NCBI RefSeq assembly: GCF_019218265.1
Contig: NZ_JAHUZE010000004.1
Location: 474,001-538,000, forward strand
Reading direction: 5' to 3'
Length of the DNA: 64,000 bases
Source of the DNA: Maritimibacter dapengensis
GTDB lineage: Bacteria > Pseudomonadota > Alphaproteobacteria > Rhodobacterales > Rhodobacteraceae
The stretch's first letter is position 1, and every line of letters starts with the position of its first letter. Of this stretch, positions 35,423 to 43,963 are shown one piece after another. The notes beneath the pieces were generated by a model, which saw nothing but the letters and a program-made list of their open reading frames with translations, did no database searches and was not told where the DNA came from. Position numbers and translations under genes: made by a program.

Positions 35423-36889
35423 TCACGTCTCCTGATTGACCGGCGGGGCGATCCCGTAGCGGTCGAGTTTCGCGCGCAGCCCGACACGGGACAGGCCCAG
35501 TTCGGCGGCGGCGCGGGATTTGTTCCATTTCAGCCGGGTGAGCGTTTCGCGCAGGATGCGCATTTCGATGAGTTCCACCCGGTCCTTCAGTGTCCCGTCT
35601 CCCACCAACACCTGATCGGCCCGCCGATCCGCGCCCTCGTCCGAGGGCGCTGCCTGCAAGATATGGCGCGAGATCAGCTCCGGCCCCAGCACACGTTCCT
35701 GCCCGAAGATCAGCATCCGCGTCACCTCGTTCTCAAGCTCGCGGAGGTTGCCGGGCCAGTCGTAATTCTCCAGAAATCCCAACGCGGGTTCCGCAATGCC
35801 ATGCACCGTCTTGCCATGGCTTTGCGAGGCTTCGAACAGCATGTTCTGGGCCAGCACGGCCACATCGCCGGGGCGCGCGCGCAAAGGCGGGACCGCGACC
35901 TCGGCGGTAGACAGCGCATAGTAGAGATCCGCGCGGAATCTGCCGTCAGCGACAGCGGCGCGCAGGTCGGTATGTGACCCGGTCAGGAGCCTCGTGTTCG
36001 TGGTCAACGTCTCGTGCCCGCCAAGCGGCTGGAACGCACCCTCCTGCACGACCCGCAGAAGCTCGATCTGAAGCTGCGGAGACAGCGTGTCGACACCGTT
36101 CAGGAACAGTGTGCCCCGGTCAGTCTTCTGCAAAAGCCCGACCTTGTTGGAGTTCAGCCCAGCAAACGCCCCGCGTTTTGCGCCGAATAGTTCGACCTGT
36201 ATCATCTGCTCGGACAGCCCGGCGCAGTTCAATTCGAAAAAGGGCCGTTCCGAGCGCAGCGACGTGTAATGCATCGCCCGCGCGATCTGCACCTTGCCGA
36301 CCCCCGGCTCGCCGACGATCAAGGCGGGCACGTCGAAGCTCGCATATTGCCGCGCGATGTCGATCACCTGGTTCATCGGGCTGTTGGGCGCGCGCAGCAC
36401 GTTCTCGAACCCAAGCCCCTCGCGCAACGCCGCGCGCTGTTTCTCCAGCTTCGCATTGGCGGTATTGGCGAGGTACTTGCTCTCCAATGTCAGCCGGTCA
36501 TGGTCGCGGCTCAACTGGAACAACCGCGCTGCGCCCTTGGCGACCATCAGAAGCTGATCGGGATGCCACGGTTTGGTGACGAACTGGTATATCCCGGCCT
36601 CGTTGATCGCGGCGATCATGTCGGTCGCCTCGGTGTAGCCGGTGATGATGATGCGCACCGTTTCCGGCCAGCGTTCGCGCACATCGGTCAGGAATTCGAC
36701 GCCGGTGGTGCCGGGCATCCTCTGGTCGCAGAAGATGACCTGCACGTAATTATCCGCCATCAGCCCCTGCGCCTCATCCGCGCTGGTGGCGGTAAGGCAG
36801 TCGAACTCGTCCTCGAGCGCCATTTCCATGGCGCTGACCGAATGCGGCTCGTCATCGACCAGAAGGATCGTGGGGCGCGCCTCGGCCAT
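35423..36889 (-). CDS. hupR: Hydrogenase response regulator HupR (NtrC-like, sigma54-independent type)
   Basis: A 488-residue response regulator. The receiver domain has phospho-acceptor Asp55 (IFCDQRMPG) and Lys in VTKPW. The central domain is AAA+-like with Walker [10 protein letters not shown] near 193, and a Fis-type helix-turn-helix lies at the C terminus ([19 protein letters not shown]). Two normally essential elements are changed: GAFTGA reads GAFAGL, and the Walker B LFLDEI reads LFLNGV. In Rhodobacter capsulatus HupR activates hupSL without sigma54 and in its unphosphorylated state, which these losses fit. The start at ATG 36889 overlaps the hypB stop. It is paired with HupT at 54.8-56.1 kb. 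Confidence 0.95.
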   Translation of the reverse strand: MAEARPTILLVDDEPHSVSAMEMALEDEFDCLTATSADEAQGLMADNYVQVIFCDQRMPGTTGVEFLTDVRERWPETVRIIITGYTEATDMIAAINEAGIYQFVTKPWHPDQLLMVAKGAARLFQLSRDHDRLTLESKYLANTANAKLEKQRAALREGLGFENVLRAPNSPMNQVIDIARQYASFDVPALIVGEPGVGKVQIARAMHYTSLRSERPFFELNCAGLSEQMIQVELFGAKRGAFAGLNSNKVGLLQKTDRGTLFLNGVDTLSPQLQIELLRVVQEGAFQPLGGHETLTTNTRLLTGSHTDLRAAVADGRFRADLYYALSTAEVAVPPLRARPGDVAVLAQNMLFEASQSHGKTVHGIAEPALGFLENYDWPGNLRELENEVTRMLIFGQERVLGPELISRHILQAAPSDEGADRRADQVLVGDGTLKDRVELIEMRILRETLTRLKWNKSRAAAELGLSRVGLRAKLDRYGIAPPVNQET

Positions 36890-37767
36890 CACTCTGCCGC
36901 CTCGGTCGCGGACTTTGCGGCCAGGTTGCCCCTCAGCCAGTCGATCCAGGCGTCCATGCCTTCGCCGGTCCGAGCCGAAATGCGGATGATCTCGATGGTC
37001 GGGTTGATGCGGCGCAGGTTGTGTTCATAGAGGTCGAGGTCCACGTCGCAATAGGGCGCGAGATCGACCTTGTTCAAAAGCGCGATGCGGCTGGCCGTGA
37101 ACATATCGGGGTATTTCAGCGGCTTGTCCTCGCCCTCGGTGACGCTCAGGATCGCGACCTTGCAATCCTCGCCAAGGTCGAAGCCGGCGGGACAGACGAG
37201 GTTGCCGACGTTCTCGATGAACAGCATTGCGCCCTGCGGCAGGTCGAGATGCTCCATGGCGTGACCGACCATATGGCCGTCGAGGTGACAGCCCTTGCCG
37301 GTATTGACCTGCACCGCCGTCGCCCCCGTCGCCCGGATACGGTCGGCATCGTTCGCGGTCTGCTGGTCGCCTTCGATCACGGCGAGCGGCTGATCCCCCA
37401 GCGCCTCGATCGTCTTGCACAGAAGCGTGGTCTTGCCGGAACCGGGCGACGATACGAGGTTCACCGCAAAGGCCCCAAGGCCGATGAGCGCGTCCCGGTT
37501 CGCCGCTGCGTAGCGGTCGTTCTTCGTCAGGATGCCGGTCTCGATCTCGATCAGCCGCTCCTGGCTCATCCCGGCCACGTCGACACCTGCGGCCCCCTGG
37601 CCGAAGTGGATGTCGTCGCCGTGGTGATGCACGTGGGAATGGTCGTGAGGATGGTCGTGGCTGTGTCCATGATCGTGGGAATGGGAATGCCCGTGGTCAT
37701 GAGAATGATCGTGACCATGCGCCTTGCTTTCGACACTCGTATCTCCGCATCCGCAAACCGTACACAT
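36889..37767 (-). CDS. hypB: Hydrogenase nickel incorporation GTPase HypB
   Basis: A 292-residue GTPase that, with HypA, delivers nickel to the large subunit. The N-terminal CxxCGC metal site (MCTVCGCGD) is followed by a histidine-rich stretch at about residues 17-55 (repeats of DHGHSH type) that stores or buffers nickel. The G domain shows [11 protein letters not shown] (G1), [10 protein letters not shown] (G3 region) and LNKVDLAPY (G4). It overlaps hypA (TAATG) and hupR (TGATG) by one to three bases. Confidence 0.96.
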   Translation of the reverse strand: MCTVCGCGDTSVESKAHGHDHSHDHGHSHSHDHGHSHDHPHDHSHVHHHGDDIHFGQGAAGVDVAGMSQERLIEIETGILTKNDRYAAANRDALIGLGAFAVNLVSSPGSGKTTLLCKTIEALGDQPLAVIEGDQQTANDADRIRATGATAVQVNTGKGCHLDGHMVGHAMEHLDLPQGAMLFIENVGNLVCPAGFDLGEDCKVAILSVTEGEDKPLKYPDMFTASRIALLNKVDLAPYCDVDLDLYEHNLRRINPTIEIIRISARTGEGMDAWIDWLRGNLAAKSATEAAE

Positions 37768-38108
37768 TACGCCACCTCCAAATCCTTGATCCGCATTTCG
37801 TCGCCCCCGTCGGGCATGAGCTGAAGCGACCCGCAGAGCGGGCAGGGGTCCAGCCGATCCTCGATCTCCACCGTCTCACCGCAGCCGAAACAGCTTGCAC
37901 GCCCCGGCAGGTCGATCATCACCAGTTCCGCGCCCTCCGCGGGCGAACCGCGCATGACCACGTCGAACGCAAACGCAAGCGCGTCCTTCTCGACACCCGC
38001 GAACCGTCCGATCTCGACCCGGACACGCGAGATGCGAGGCGCGTTGTGTTTCGCGGCGCTGTCCACGATGATCTCGCGCATCCCTTCTGCCAGCGACATC
38101 TCATGCAT
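37767..38108 (-). CDS. hypA: Hydrogenase nickel metallochaperone HypA
   Basis: A 113-residue protein. The nickel-binding N terminus [10 protein letters not shown] (His2) and the zinc site formed by CFGCGE and CPLCGS are intact. It partners HypB for Ni insertion. Its start overlaps the end of hupK by 8 bases. Confidence 0.95.
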   Translation of the reverse strand: MHEMSLAEGMREIIVDSAAKHNAPRISRVRVEIGRFAGVEKDALAFAFDVVMRGSPAEGAELVMIDLPGRASCFGCGETVEIEDRLDPCPLCGSLQLMPDGGDEMRIKDLEVA

Positions 38109-38976
38109 GGTTCAGCGCCCTCACTCCAATCTCGTGGCACGGGTCCAGAATATCCATGACGAGGCCGGACTTGCCAGCATCGCGCGCATTGAGCGCAGCA
38201 AACGTGATCTCAAGAATGCCCCCCGGTGCGCAGAGGTGATCGGTCGGGGTGATACGAGAGATGCCCGTGATCCGCCCCCGCTCTTGTCTGAGTGTCAAAG
38301 CATAGGTCCCACGCGAGGCAGGCACCAGCGCGACTCCGGCATCGGTCACGCGCGGCGCGGGCAAGGCGCCGCGGCAGGCGTCTGCCAGATCGTAGAGCCG
38401 TGCCACAGCCCGCCAGTAAAGATCGCGTCCCCGATCGACCTCGAGACTGCGTAGGACCGTGTGGCTCGCCTGCCGCCCGGCGACTGAGTTCTCGACCGCG
38501 ACAGGCGACAGCGCCCATGTGTCGGTCAGGGCGGGCAGGGCGGCGGCGACGCCCGTGCCGGGCGGCAGAACGCGGTCGAGCGCGGCCAGCACAGGCGCGA
38601 TCCCGCGACCCGTCCCGCAGGCGGCTTGAAACGAGCGCACCGTTTCGGGAAATGGCCCGTCGAACAATGCGCGGAGCAAACCCTCCCCCCCAGCCTGCCA
38701 GTGCGTGGGGAGCGGCAGAGGGGCGAGCCCCAGCTGCGCGGGCCAGGTGACAAAGAGTTTGAGCACGTGATCGCGAATGACGTCACCCGTCAGGTCGATC
38801 ACAGGCGCGGGCAATCCGAGTGCCAGATGCGCCGCCGTCGCCTGTGCCGACCGGCACAGGTTGAACAGGCGCGGCAGCATCTCGGCTACCGCTTCAGGCG
38901 TCAGGCCCCGGATCATTTGCGCGATCGGCACACCCGCCGCGCGTGTGATCTCGAAATTGCCCACCCGTGCATTCAT
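38101..38976 (-). CDS. hupK: HupK, degenerate large-subunit-like maturation factor
   Basis: A 291-residue protein resembling a shrunken NiFe hydrogenase large subunit. The N-terminal CxxC is reduced to LCRSAQ, while the C terminus ends [14 protein letters not shown], recalling the DPCxxCxxH ligand motif with one Cys lost. HupK/HoxV-type proteins act as scaffolds during assembly of the Fe(CN)2CO unit for the uptake enzyme, in aerobic or oxygen-tolerant systems. A GTG at 38979 is possible, but ATG 38976, overlapping the hupJ stop, is preferred. Confidence 0.9.
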   Translation of the reverse strand: MNARVGNFEITRAAGVPIAQMIRGLTPEAVAEMLPRLFNLCRSAQATAAHLALGLPAPVIDLTGDVIRDHVLKLFVTWPAQLGLAPLPLPTHWQAGGEGLLRALFDGPFPETVRSFQAACGTGRGIAPVLAALDRVLPPGTGVAAALPALTDTWALSPVAVENSVAGRQASHTVLRSLEVDRGRDLYWRAVARLYDLADACRGALPAPRVTDAGVALVPASRGTYALTLRQERGRITGISRITPTDHLCAPGGILEITFAALNARDAGKSGLVMDILDPCHEIGVRALNHA

Positions 38977-39794
38977 CACTCAGACAGGCCCCCGGTCAGA
39001 ATCTGGCGGCGGGTCGGCTCCGAAATGACCGAGCGATCGTCGTCGAGGGCACCCTCTGCATTACCGTTTCCAGCCTCCTCAAGCGCGGCAATCTCGCTCT
39101 CCCGTGCCGCGCGAATGTCCTGCGCCCGGTCCGTTTCCGCCCGGTTCTCGTCCTTGAAAAGTTCCACCATCACAGCCTCGGCAACTTCGACCGCCTGCGC
39201 CTGCGTGTTGAAATCACCCATTGGCGAAAATAACGAACAGGCCTTGTAGCCCCCGATCATGTCGCGCCGATTATGGATGAATTCGTATTCGCCCGAGGGA
39301 AACGCAATGGTTTCCTTGTCACCCGCGACAAGCCCAGACCAATCCTCGTCCTCACCCGGAAGCTGCACGAGGTTCATGAACCACGGCGACATGAGCACGC
39401 CCAGAGGCCGCCCTTCGTGTATGCGCCAACCAACCGCCTGAACCCTCAGCGCCGCATTGACCAGCGGCACGTCTCGCATGGTGCCGTTCCAGACTTCGGT
39501 GAAATCGGCGACCAGCTTCGCGGTCAGGTCGTCGAGCAGCCGGATATCGGCCGCGGATTGGCTGCCGGGGTCTTCGGCCACAAGGAACTGGTCCTTGGGC
39601 GACGAACAATTCGGACAGGACCAATCCTCCGGTAGATCGACAAAGGCCGTGCCCGGTTCGATCTGCCGGAAATCGTCTCCCTCGGCGGGATCATAGGGCG
39701 TCCAGCACACTTTGCATTCCATGATCGCTTGCGGGCTGATCTTGTCGGCGGCCCCAAGATAGCTGCCTTCGAAACCTGTCATCTGCCCGCTCAT
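38976..39794 (-). CDS. hupJ: HupJ with N-terminal rubredoxin domain
   Basis: A 272-residue two-domain protein. Residues 25-72 form a rubredoxin with four Fe-binding cysteines, C27, C30 (ECKVCWTPYDP), C60 and C63 (SCPNCSSPKDQF). Residues about 85-210 match the HybE/HupJ hydrogenase assembly chaperone family (VNAALRVQAVGWR, MSPWFMNLV, FSPMGDFNTQ). In Rhizobium leguminosarum these are separate hupI and hupJ genes, so this is the fused form. The tail is acidic and low complexity. It probably protects or helps the small-subunit clusters under oxygen. Overlaps hupH and hupK. Confidence 0.92.
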   Translation of the reverse strand: MSGQMTGFEGSYLGAADKISPQAIMECKVCWTPYDPAEGDDFRQIEPGTAFVDLPEDWSCPNCSSPKDQFLVAEDPGSQSAADIRLLDDLTAKLVADFTEVWNGTMRDVPLVNAALRVQAVGWRIHEGRPLGVLMSPWFMNLVQLPGEDEDWSGLVAGDKETIAFPSGEYEFIHNRRDMIGGYKACSLFSPMGDFNTQAQAVEVAEAVMVELFKDENRAETDRAQDIRAARESEIAALEEAGNGNAEGALDDDRSVISEPTRRQILTGGLSE

Positions 39795-40624
39795 CTGATG
39801 GCCTCGATCACTTCGACGATCCGCTCGCCGCTGTCTTTCAGATCCTCATCAGCGGCCAGAGCCACCTCGGGCATCTCGGTGACTTCGAACGTGTCGAGGA
39901 TAAGCTGTTCGGTCGAATTGTAGAATTGGACCCGCCACAGATGTGGCGTGGCCTGTGCCGTGATCCGGCAATTGCCGTAACCGCGCGACAGGATCGTGAC
40001 CGCGCCCTCGCCGAAAGCATCGGAAAGCCAGACAAGGTCCGGCTCCGTATGGGGCAGAAGCGTGAGGTTCACCACATGGGGCGCATCACCCACCTGCCAT
40101 GACGCGGTCTTGTCGAACAGCTCGGTGATGAGCGCGGGGCCGTTCGCCAGACCCGGGATCATCGCGATCCCCGGACCTTCGCCCGGGCGGTGGGGCATAT
40201 GCGCCTTTTCAAGCGCGACCGGCGGAACCTGACCCACGTCGATCCGGTCCACACCGACACCCGATACCATCCAGACGCCTGCGAACCAGCTTTCCTGAAT
40301 GGCCAGAGCCGGTTGGCCCTGCACCTTCATTGCCACTTCGCCTTCGCCCATCGTTTCCGCGATGAAAGCGCGATTTTCGCGATCCAGCGTGGTGAGGTCG
40401 AAACGCGCCGGCGCCATGCCCTGCGCGACCCGCGTGCAGGCTGCCGCAATCTCGGCCAAGAGCGCCATGCCCGCCGCAACCCTCGTCGGTTCCTCGACGT
40501 CCGGGGTCGAGGGCGTGAAGGTCCGCATGTCCTGCGGCATCTGCATGTATTCGAGCGTCTCATCCTCGCCCAACGGCTGCGAGCCGGGGCCAAAACCGAT
40601 GGGGGGCAGTACGAAGTCAGCCAT
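39791..40624 (-). CDS. hupH: Hydrogenase expression protein HupH
   Basis: A 277-residue HupH/HoxQ family protein. Recognisable segments are ALLAEIAAA, HMPHRPGEG, VNLTLLPHTEPDLVWLSDAF and YGNCRITAQATPHLWRVQ, with NSTEQLILDTFEVTEMPEVALAA near the end read as two shorter blocks. HoxQ-type proteins chaperone the small subunit and delay its export until clusters are in place. I chose the ATG at 40624 (MADFVLPP) behind GAGGAGA, rather than a start 42 bases upstream. It begins 10 bases after hupG. Confidence 0.92.
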   Translation of the reverse strand: MADFVLPPIGFGPGSQPLGEDETLEYMQMPQDMRTFTPSTPDVEEPTRVAAGMALLAEIAAACTRVAQGMAPARFDLTTLDRENRAFIAETMGEGEVAMKVQGQPALAIQESWFAGVWMVSGVGVDRIDVGQVPPVALEKAHMPHRPGEGPGIAMIPGLANGPALITELFDKTASWQVGDAPHVVNLTLLPHTEPDLVWLSDAFGEGAVTILSRGYGNCRITAQATPHLWRVQFYNSTEQLILDTFEVTEMPEVALAADEDLKDSGERIVEVIEAIR

Positions 40625-40634
40625 TTTTGTCTCC

Positions 40635-41063
40635 TCAGGCGACGGTTTGCGGGGTGGGCATGGCAAGGATCTGCGGTATGCGCTTCATGTAATCGTTCCA
40701 GTCACGCACCTTGGGCAGGGTCGACAGGAAATACCCGTCACGGAAGAAAACGAGGTTCGGGGTGCGGTGAAATTCGATCGTCTCGCGCACCCATGTCTCG
40801 GCCTCGCCGGTCGCGACCGCACAATCGAACGCGCCCTGAAAGGTCATGCGCAACTCCGGCAACACGACTGCCACGTCGGGCGTCTCGAGATTGCGCTGGG
40901 CATCCCCGGGCAGAAACACCACGTGCACGCCCTCGGTCGAAATGAAGCCTTCGGCATCGGCAGGTGTCGTGAGAAGCGGATAGCCCTCGGTCTCGACAAG
41001 GCGGTCGACCAGCGGATGACCACAGGGGCCCTCGCTCTTATCCAGTGTGGTGAGTTGCGTCAT
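40635..41063 (-). CDS. hupG: Hydrogenase small-subunit chaperone HupG
   Basis: A 142-residue HupG/HoxO (HyaE) family protein with a thioredoxin-like fold lacking the CxxC pair. Visible segments are YPLLTTPADAEGF, HVVFLPGDAQRNLETPDVAVV and TPNLVFFRDGYFLSTLPKVRDW. Family members bind the twin-arginine signal peptide of the small subunit. I chose the ATG at 41063, which overlaps the hupF stop (ATGA); an extended frame to 41261 lies inside hupF and is not credible. Confidence 0.93.
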   Translation of the reverse strand: MTQLTTLDKSEGPCGHPLVDRLVETEGYPLLTTPADAEGFISTEGVHVVFLPGDAQRNLETPDVAVVLPELRMTFQGAFDCAVATGEAETWVRETIEFHRTPNLVFFRDGYFLSTLPKVRDWNDYMKRIPQILAMPTPQTVA

Positions 41064-41380
41064 GCAGTTGTCTTTCCTTCGCTCAGGGCAGCGGCCAGAT
41101 GCAGCGGCAGACGCGGCCCGGTTTCTTCGAGATCGGCAAAGGCATCGCCCAGATCGCCTCCGCCCATGACCGACCGCAACCCGTCGAGCGCGGCCGAGAT
41201 TTTCTGTGCGTCGTCTTCGGTGATGACCTCGCGGGCGGAGCCGAGGAAGGTCAGGAGCCATGTTCCCGGCTCGACTTCACCGACGAGCGCGAGGTCGATG
41301 GTCTCGGTCACGGTGCCGTCCGAGCAAAGCGCGGACATTTCATCGCGCCTGATCACCTGCATCGGCACCCCCACGCACAT
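41060..41380 (-). CDS. hupF: HupF, HypC-family chaperone for the uptake hydrogenase
   Basis: A 106-residue HypC/HupF family protein with the required N-terminal Cys2 (MCVGVPMQV). The body is IDLALVGEVEPGTWLLTFLGSAREV, seen as two family blocks, followed by a longer C-terminal extension than HypC. HupF is the HypC paralogue devoted to HupL and stabilises it during aerobic maturation. One-base overlap with hupD upstream and a four-base overlap with hupG. Confidence 0.93.
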   Translation of the reverse strand: MCVGVPMQVIRRDEMSALCSDGTVTETIDLALVGEVEPGTWLLTFLGSAREVITEDDAQKISAALDGLRSVMGGGDLGDAFADLEETGPRLPLHLAAALSEGKTTA

Positions 41381-41991
41381 CAGGCGGTCTCTTTCGGATA
41401 GAACCGGATGTCGCCTTTGCGATGCGCTTCGGCTTCCGACGGGCGCCCGCCCTCATAGGCGTCGCGGGTGATCGACGGATCGGCGAGGTCATCGGTCGCA
41501 TGGCGTCCTTCGCGCGCGACAATCCCGAGGGCTGCCAGTTTTTTCAGGGCAATCTCGATGGCCGGGTCGATCTGCGCCGCCACGATATCGCGTAGCCCCC
41601 CGCCGTAATCCTCAAGCTCTTCGGGCTGGCATCCGATCAGGATCAGCGTCTCGGGGCGGTATCCCATGAGCTCCGACGTCGCGATCACGTCCTGAAACCC
41701 GGTCTGATGGAGACTCATCTTCTTCGCGCCCATGAACGACGGAACCTCGTCGCCCTCGACCACCTTCATCTCGCCGGGGGCCATCCCGTAATCCACCGCG
41801 TCGAAGACCAGAAGGATGTCGGCCTCTTCGAGGAACGGGAGCAGATAGAGCCCCTGCGTCCCGCCATCCATGATCTTTACGTTGTCATGGAATGCCACGC
41901 GCGAGGCCAACCGTTCGACACAGCGGACCCCAAAGCCTTCGTCGGCCCAGAGAACGTTTCCGATACCCAGAATAAGCACGCGCGGTGCCAT
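41380..41991 (-). CDS. hupD: Hydrogenase maturation protease HupD
   Basis: A 203-residue HybD/HupD family endopeptidase that removes the HupL C-terminal peptide once nickel is inserted. The nickel ligands of the family are present: Glu18 (WADEGFGV), Asp64 (LVFDAVDYG region) and His95 (SLHQTGFQ). I chose the ATG at 41991 with GGGAGGGA upstream; a longer frame to 42183 enters the regulatory region. It now heads its own transcription unit, because three unrelated genes separate it from hupC. A candidate HupR site lies about 125 bases upstream. Confidence 0.95.
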   Translation of the reverse strand: MAPRVLILGIGNVLWADEGFGVRCVERLASRVAFHDNVKIMDGGTQGLYLLPFLEEADILLVFDAVDYGMAPGEMKVVEGDEVPSFMGAKKMSLHQTGFQDVIATSELMGYRPETLILIGCQPEELEDYGGGLRDIVAAQIDPAIEIALKKLAALGIVAREGRHATDDLADPSITRDAYEGGRPSEAEAHRKGDIRFYPKETA

Positions 41992-42324
41992 GTGCTGTCC
42001 CTCCCTGTCCAACCGGAATCCCTCTTTCCGGTGGGTTGTTCGGGTGAACGTAATGCGACCAGCACTCGAATGCGGCATTTTGTCGTGATGGCGAGGTGAC
42101 TGGCTAAAACATTGCTTTTCAACGGGAAAGTCCGAGCGATTCATGCATTTCACTGAAGTGTTATGGAAGGCAGTAAGCCACAAGGCGACAAAATTGGAAA
42201 GTATCTTGCCGCATGCGCGGGGACTTGCCTAACTCCGAGTCACCCGGAACTCTGCCCGCTTCCGTCCGTTCTCCTGCCAAACCGGGGCACAACTGGCCTC
42301 GGACCTGACACAAGGAGAAAGACA
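41992..42324. other. Divergent intergenic region hupD / SH3-DUF1236 gene
   Basis: A 333-bp non-coding stretch. It holds a 7-bp inverted repeat ACCGGAA/TTCCGGT at about 42012-42031 in the hupD leader, and a TTG-N5-CAA candidate HupR site at 42112-42122. The flanking stretch is A/T-richer (42100-42220), and AAGGAGA before the plus-strand gene is its ribosome site. No convincing small gene was seen. Confidence 0.6.
42112..42122. promoter_or_regulatory. Candidate HupR site (TTG-N5-CAA) upstream of hupD
   Basis: TTGCTTTTCAA matches the TTG-N5-CAA palindrome reported as the HupR target at the Rhodobacter capsulatus hupS promoter. It lies 121-131 bases before the hupD start codon. The motif has only six fixed bases, so a chance match is possible. 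Confidence 0.35.
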
Positions 42325-42969
42325 ATGAAACGCAACACCATTCTTCTCGGCTCCGCGGCTGCCCTGACGCTCGCCACCGGCGCGGCCTTCGCTCAGGAAG
42401 GCTCGGCCACCGTCACGACTGATCTGAACATGCGCATGGGCCCCGGTCCCGGCTTCAAGATCGTGCAGGTTCTGCCCGCGGACACGCAGGTCGACCTCAA
42501 CGGCTGCATCCCGGCGGATGGCTGGTGCAAGGTGACGGCGAACGGCTCCACCGGTTGGGCCTATTCGCCCTACCTCGCCGTGGATCAGACCCCGGTTGCC
42601 GAAATCGAAACAATCGAAGTGATCGAATATGACAGCAGCGGCGAAAGCGCTGCGGCCTCGATCATCGGCGGCGGCACTGGTGCTGCGGTCGGCGCATTGG
42701 TCGGCGGTCCCGTCGGCGCAATTGTCGGCGGCGTAGCCGGCTCCACCGTGGGCGGCAGCGCGGTTCCCGAGGAAACCACCGTCTACGTGCGCGAGAACCC
42801 GGTCGAGCCGGTCATTCTCAGCGGCGAACCGGTTCCGGGCGTTTCGATCCCGCCAGAGGTGGATTTCTACGAGGTTCCGGCCTCCCCGACCTATTCCTAT
42901 CTCAACGTGAACGGAGACACCGTGATCGTGGACAGCGAAACGCGCCAAATCGTTTCCGTCCTTCGGTAA
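42325..42969 (+). CDS. Secreted SH3-domain / DUF1236 protein
   Basis: A 214-residue exported protein. The signal peptide is MKRNTILLGSAAALTLATG (cleavage near AFAQE). A bacterial SH3 domain follows (about residues 27-80: VTTDLNMRMGPGPGFKIV, WCKVTANGSTGWAYSPYL). A glycine-zipper hairpin lies at about 112-140 (GGGTGAAVGALVGGPVGAIV), and the end is of DUF1236 type (TYSYLNVNGDTVIVDSETRQIV). Such proteins are often stress-associated envelope proteins. It is oriented opposite to the hup genes and interrupts the hupC-hupD junction. A strong terminator follows. Confidence 0.88.
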   Translation: MKRNTILLGSAAALTLATGAAFAQEGSATVTTDLNMRMGPGPGFKIVQVLPADTQVDLNGCIPADGWCKVTANGSTGWAYSPYLAVDQTPVAEIETIEVIEYDSSGESAAASIIGGGTGAAVGALVGGPVGAIVGGVAGSTVGGSAVPEETTVYVRENPVEPVILSGEPVPGVSIPPEVDFYEVPASPTYSYLNVNGDTVIVDSETRQIVSVLR

Positions 42970-42996
42970 TCACTTCGTCACGAACCCTCACCAAAG

Positions 42997-43038
42997 GCCC
43001 CGCCGCAGTCGAAACCCTGCGGCGGGGCTATCTATTTG
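42997..43038 (+). terminator. Intrinsic terminator of the SH3/DUF1236 gene
   Basis: A 12-bp perfect stem GCCCCGCCGCAG (42997-43008) / CTGCGGCGGGGC (43017-43028) with an 8-base loop, followed by TATCTATTTGT. Located 28 bases after the stop codon. Confidence 0.85.
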
Positions 43039-43117
43039 TCACAAGATAATGTGGCCTAAACCAGTTTGGGAACAATATGGGGCGTCCGGGCGTTGCCCGC
43101 GAAAGAAAGGAATAATC

Positions 43118-43873
43118 ATGAGTGCGAGCATTCACTTCCTGCGACCCTATCACGAGGCCTTTCTCGACGAGATTCCGCTGATGTGGCGGCAACCGGGCGA
43201 GGCCCCGACAGGCATCACCATTCATATCCCCGACCTCGGTCAGCGCAAGGAAGACAACCTCGCGCTTCTGGACCGTCTCGCGGACGACGAAGGCCAGGTG
43301 GCGATCACCCTCGACCTCGCCCGCCACGGGCGGCGGCGCGACGACGACCAACTCGGCCTCGCGATCCGCGAGAACTACGCGCGGGTGCTCTGGACGCTTC
43401 TCGGGAACACCGTGTTCGACATCCCGACCGTGACGACTTGGGCGCGCCACCGCTTCGGCGATCTGCCCCTGTCGCTCTCTGGCATGGGGCTCGGCGGCGA
43501 CGCGGCGCTTGCGGCCGCCCGCATGGTCACCAAGGTCGACCGCGTGACCTGCGTGGGCGGCTCCCCCGACTGGTCCGCTCCGCTCGACGGGTTCGATGAG
43601 GTGACAGGCGCGCCCGATGCCCGCGCGGCGATGTTCCGCCAGACGCTCGAACCGATGCGCAACCCGGCCGATTACGTGGGCCAGCGCATCCATTTCCTGA
43701 AAACCGCGCGCGACGGGCGCGCAGCCGCCATCGACACCTTCAAATCGCGCATTCTCGACCTCGCGATCGGGGAGGGGGGAGAGATCGTGACGACCACGCT
43801 CACCCCGCGTGAGGGGATCAACTTCTCCGATCCTCTCGTCTGGTGGCCCCACATGTCCCGAACTGCGGCCTGA
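43118..43873 (+). CDS. Alpha/beta-hydrolase-like protein lacking the nucleophile Ser
   Basis: A 251-residue cytosolic protein. The pattern recalls an alpha/beta hydrolase: a strand and oxyanion region TGITIHIPDLGQRKEDN, an Asp-rich turn, then the elbow-like SLSGMGLGGDAALAAAR at residues 119-135 and a following strand VTCVGGSPDW. In a true esterase or peptidase the elbow is GxSxG, but here it reads G122-M-G124-L-G126, so the nucleophile position is Gly unless Ser121 substitutes. I cannot name the family with certainty. I chose the ATG at 43118 with AAAGGA upstream. It is isolated between two terminators within the hup locus. Confidence 0.75.
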   Translation: MSASIHFLRPYHEAFLDEIPLMWRQPGEAPTGITIHIPDLGQRKEDNLALLDRLADDEGQVAITLDLARHGRRRDDDQLGLAIRENYARVLWTLLGNTVFDIPTVTTWARHRFGDLPLSLSGMGLGGDAALAAARMVTKVDRVTCVGGSPDWSAPLDGFDEVTGAPDARAAMFRQTLEPMRNPADYVGQRIHFLKTARDGRAAAIDTFKSRILDLAIGEGGEIVTTTLTPREGINFSDPLVWWPHMSRTAA

Positions 43874-43924
43874 CGGAGTTGCCCGCTCCGAGGCGTGTTC
43901 TGCCCGCGCCTCACAGACCGCAAA

Positions 43925-43963
43925 GCCCCGCCGCGATGTCCCCGCGGCGGGGCGTTTTCATTT
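43925..43963. terminator. Bidirectional terminator between convergent genes
   Basis: An 11-bp perfect stem GCCCCGCCGCG (43925-43935) / CGCGGCGGGGC (43943-43953), with GTTTTCATTT after it on the plus strand. On the minus strand it follows the ankyrin gene's stop within about 10 bases. It therefore serves both converging genes. Confidence 0.8.
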
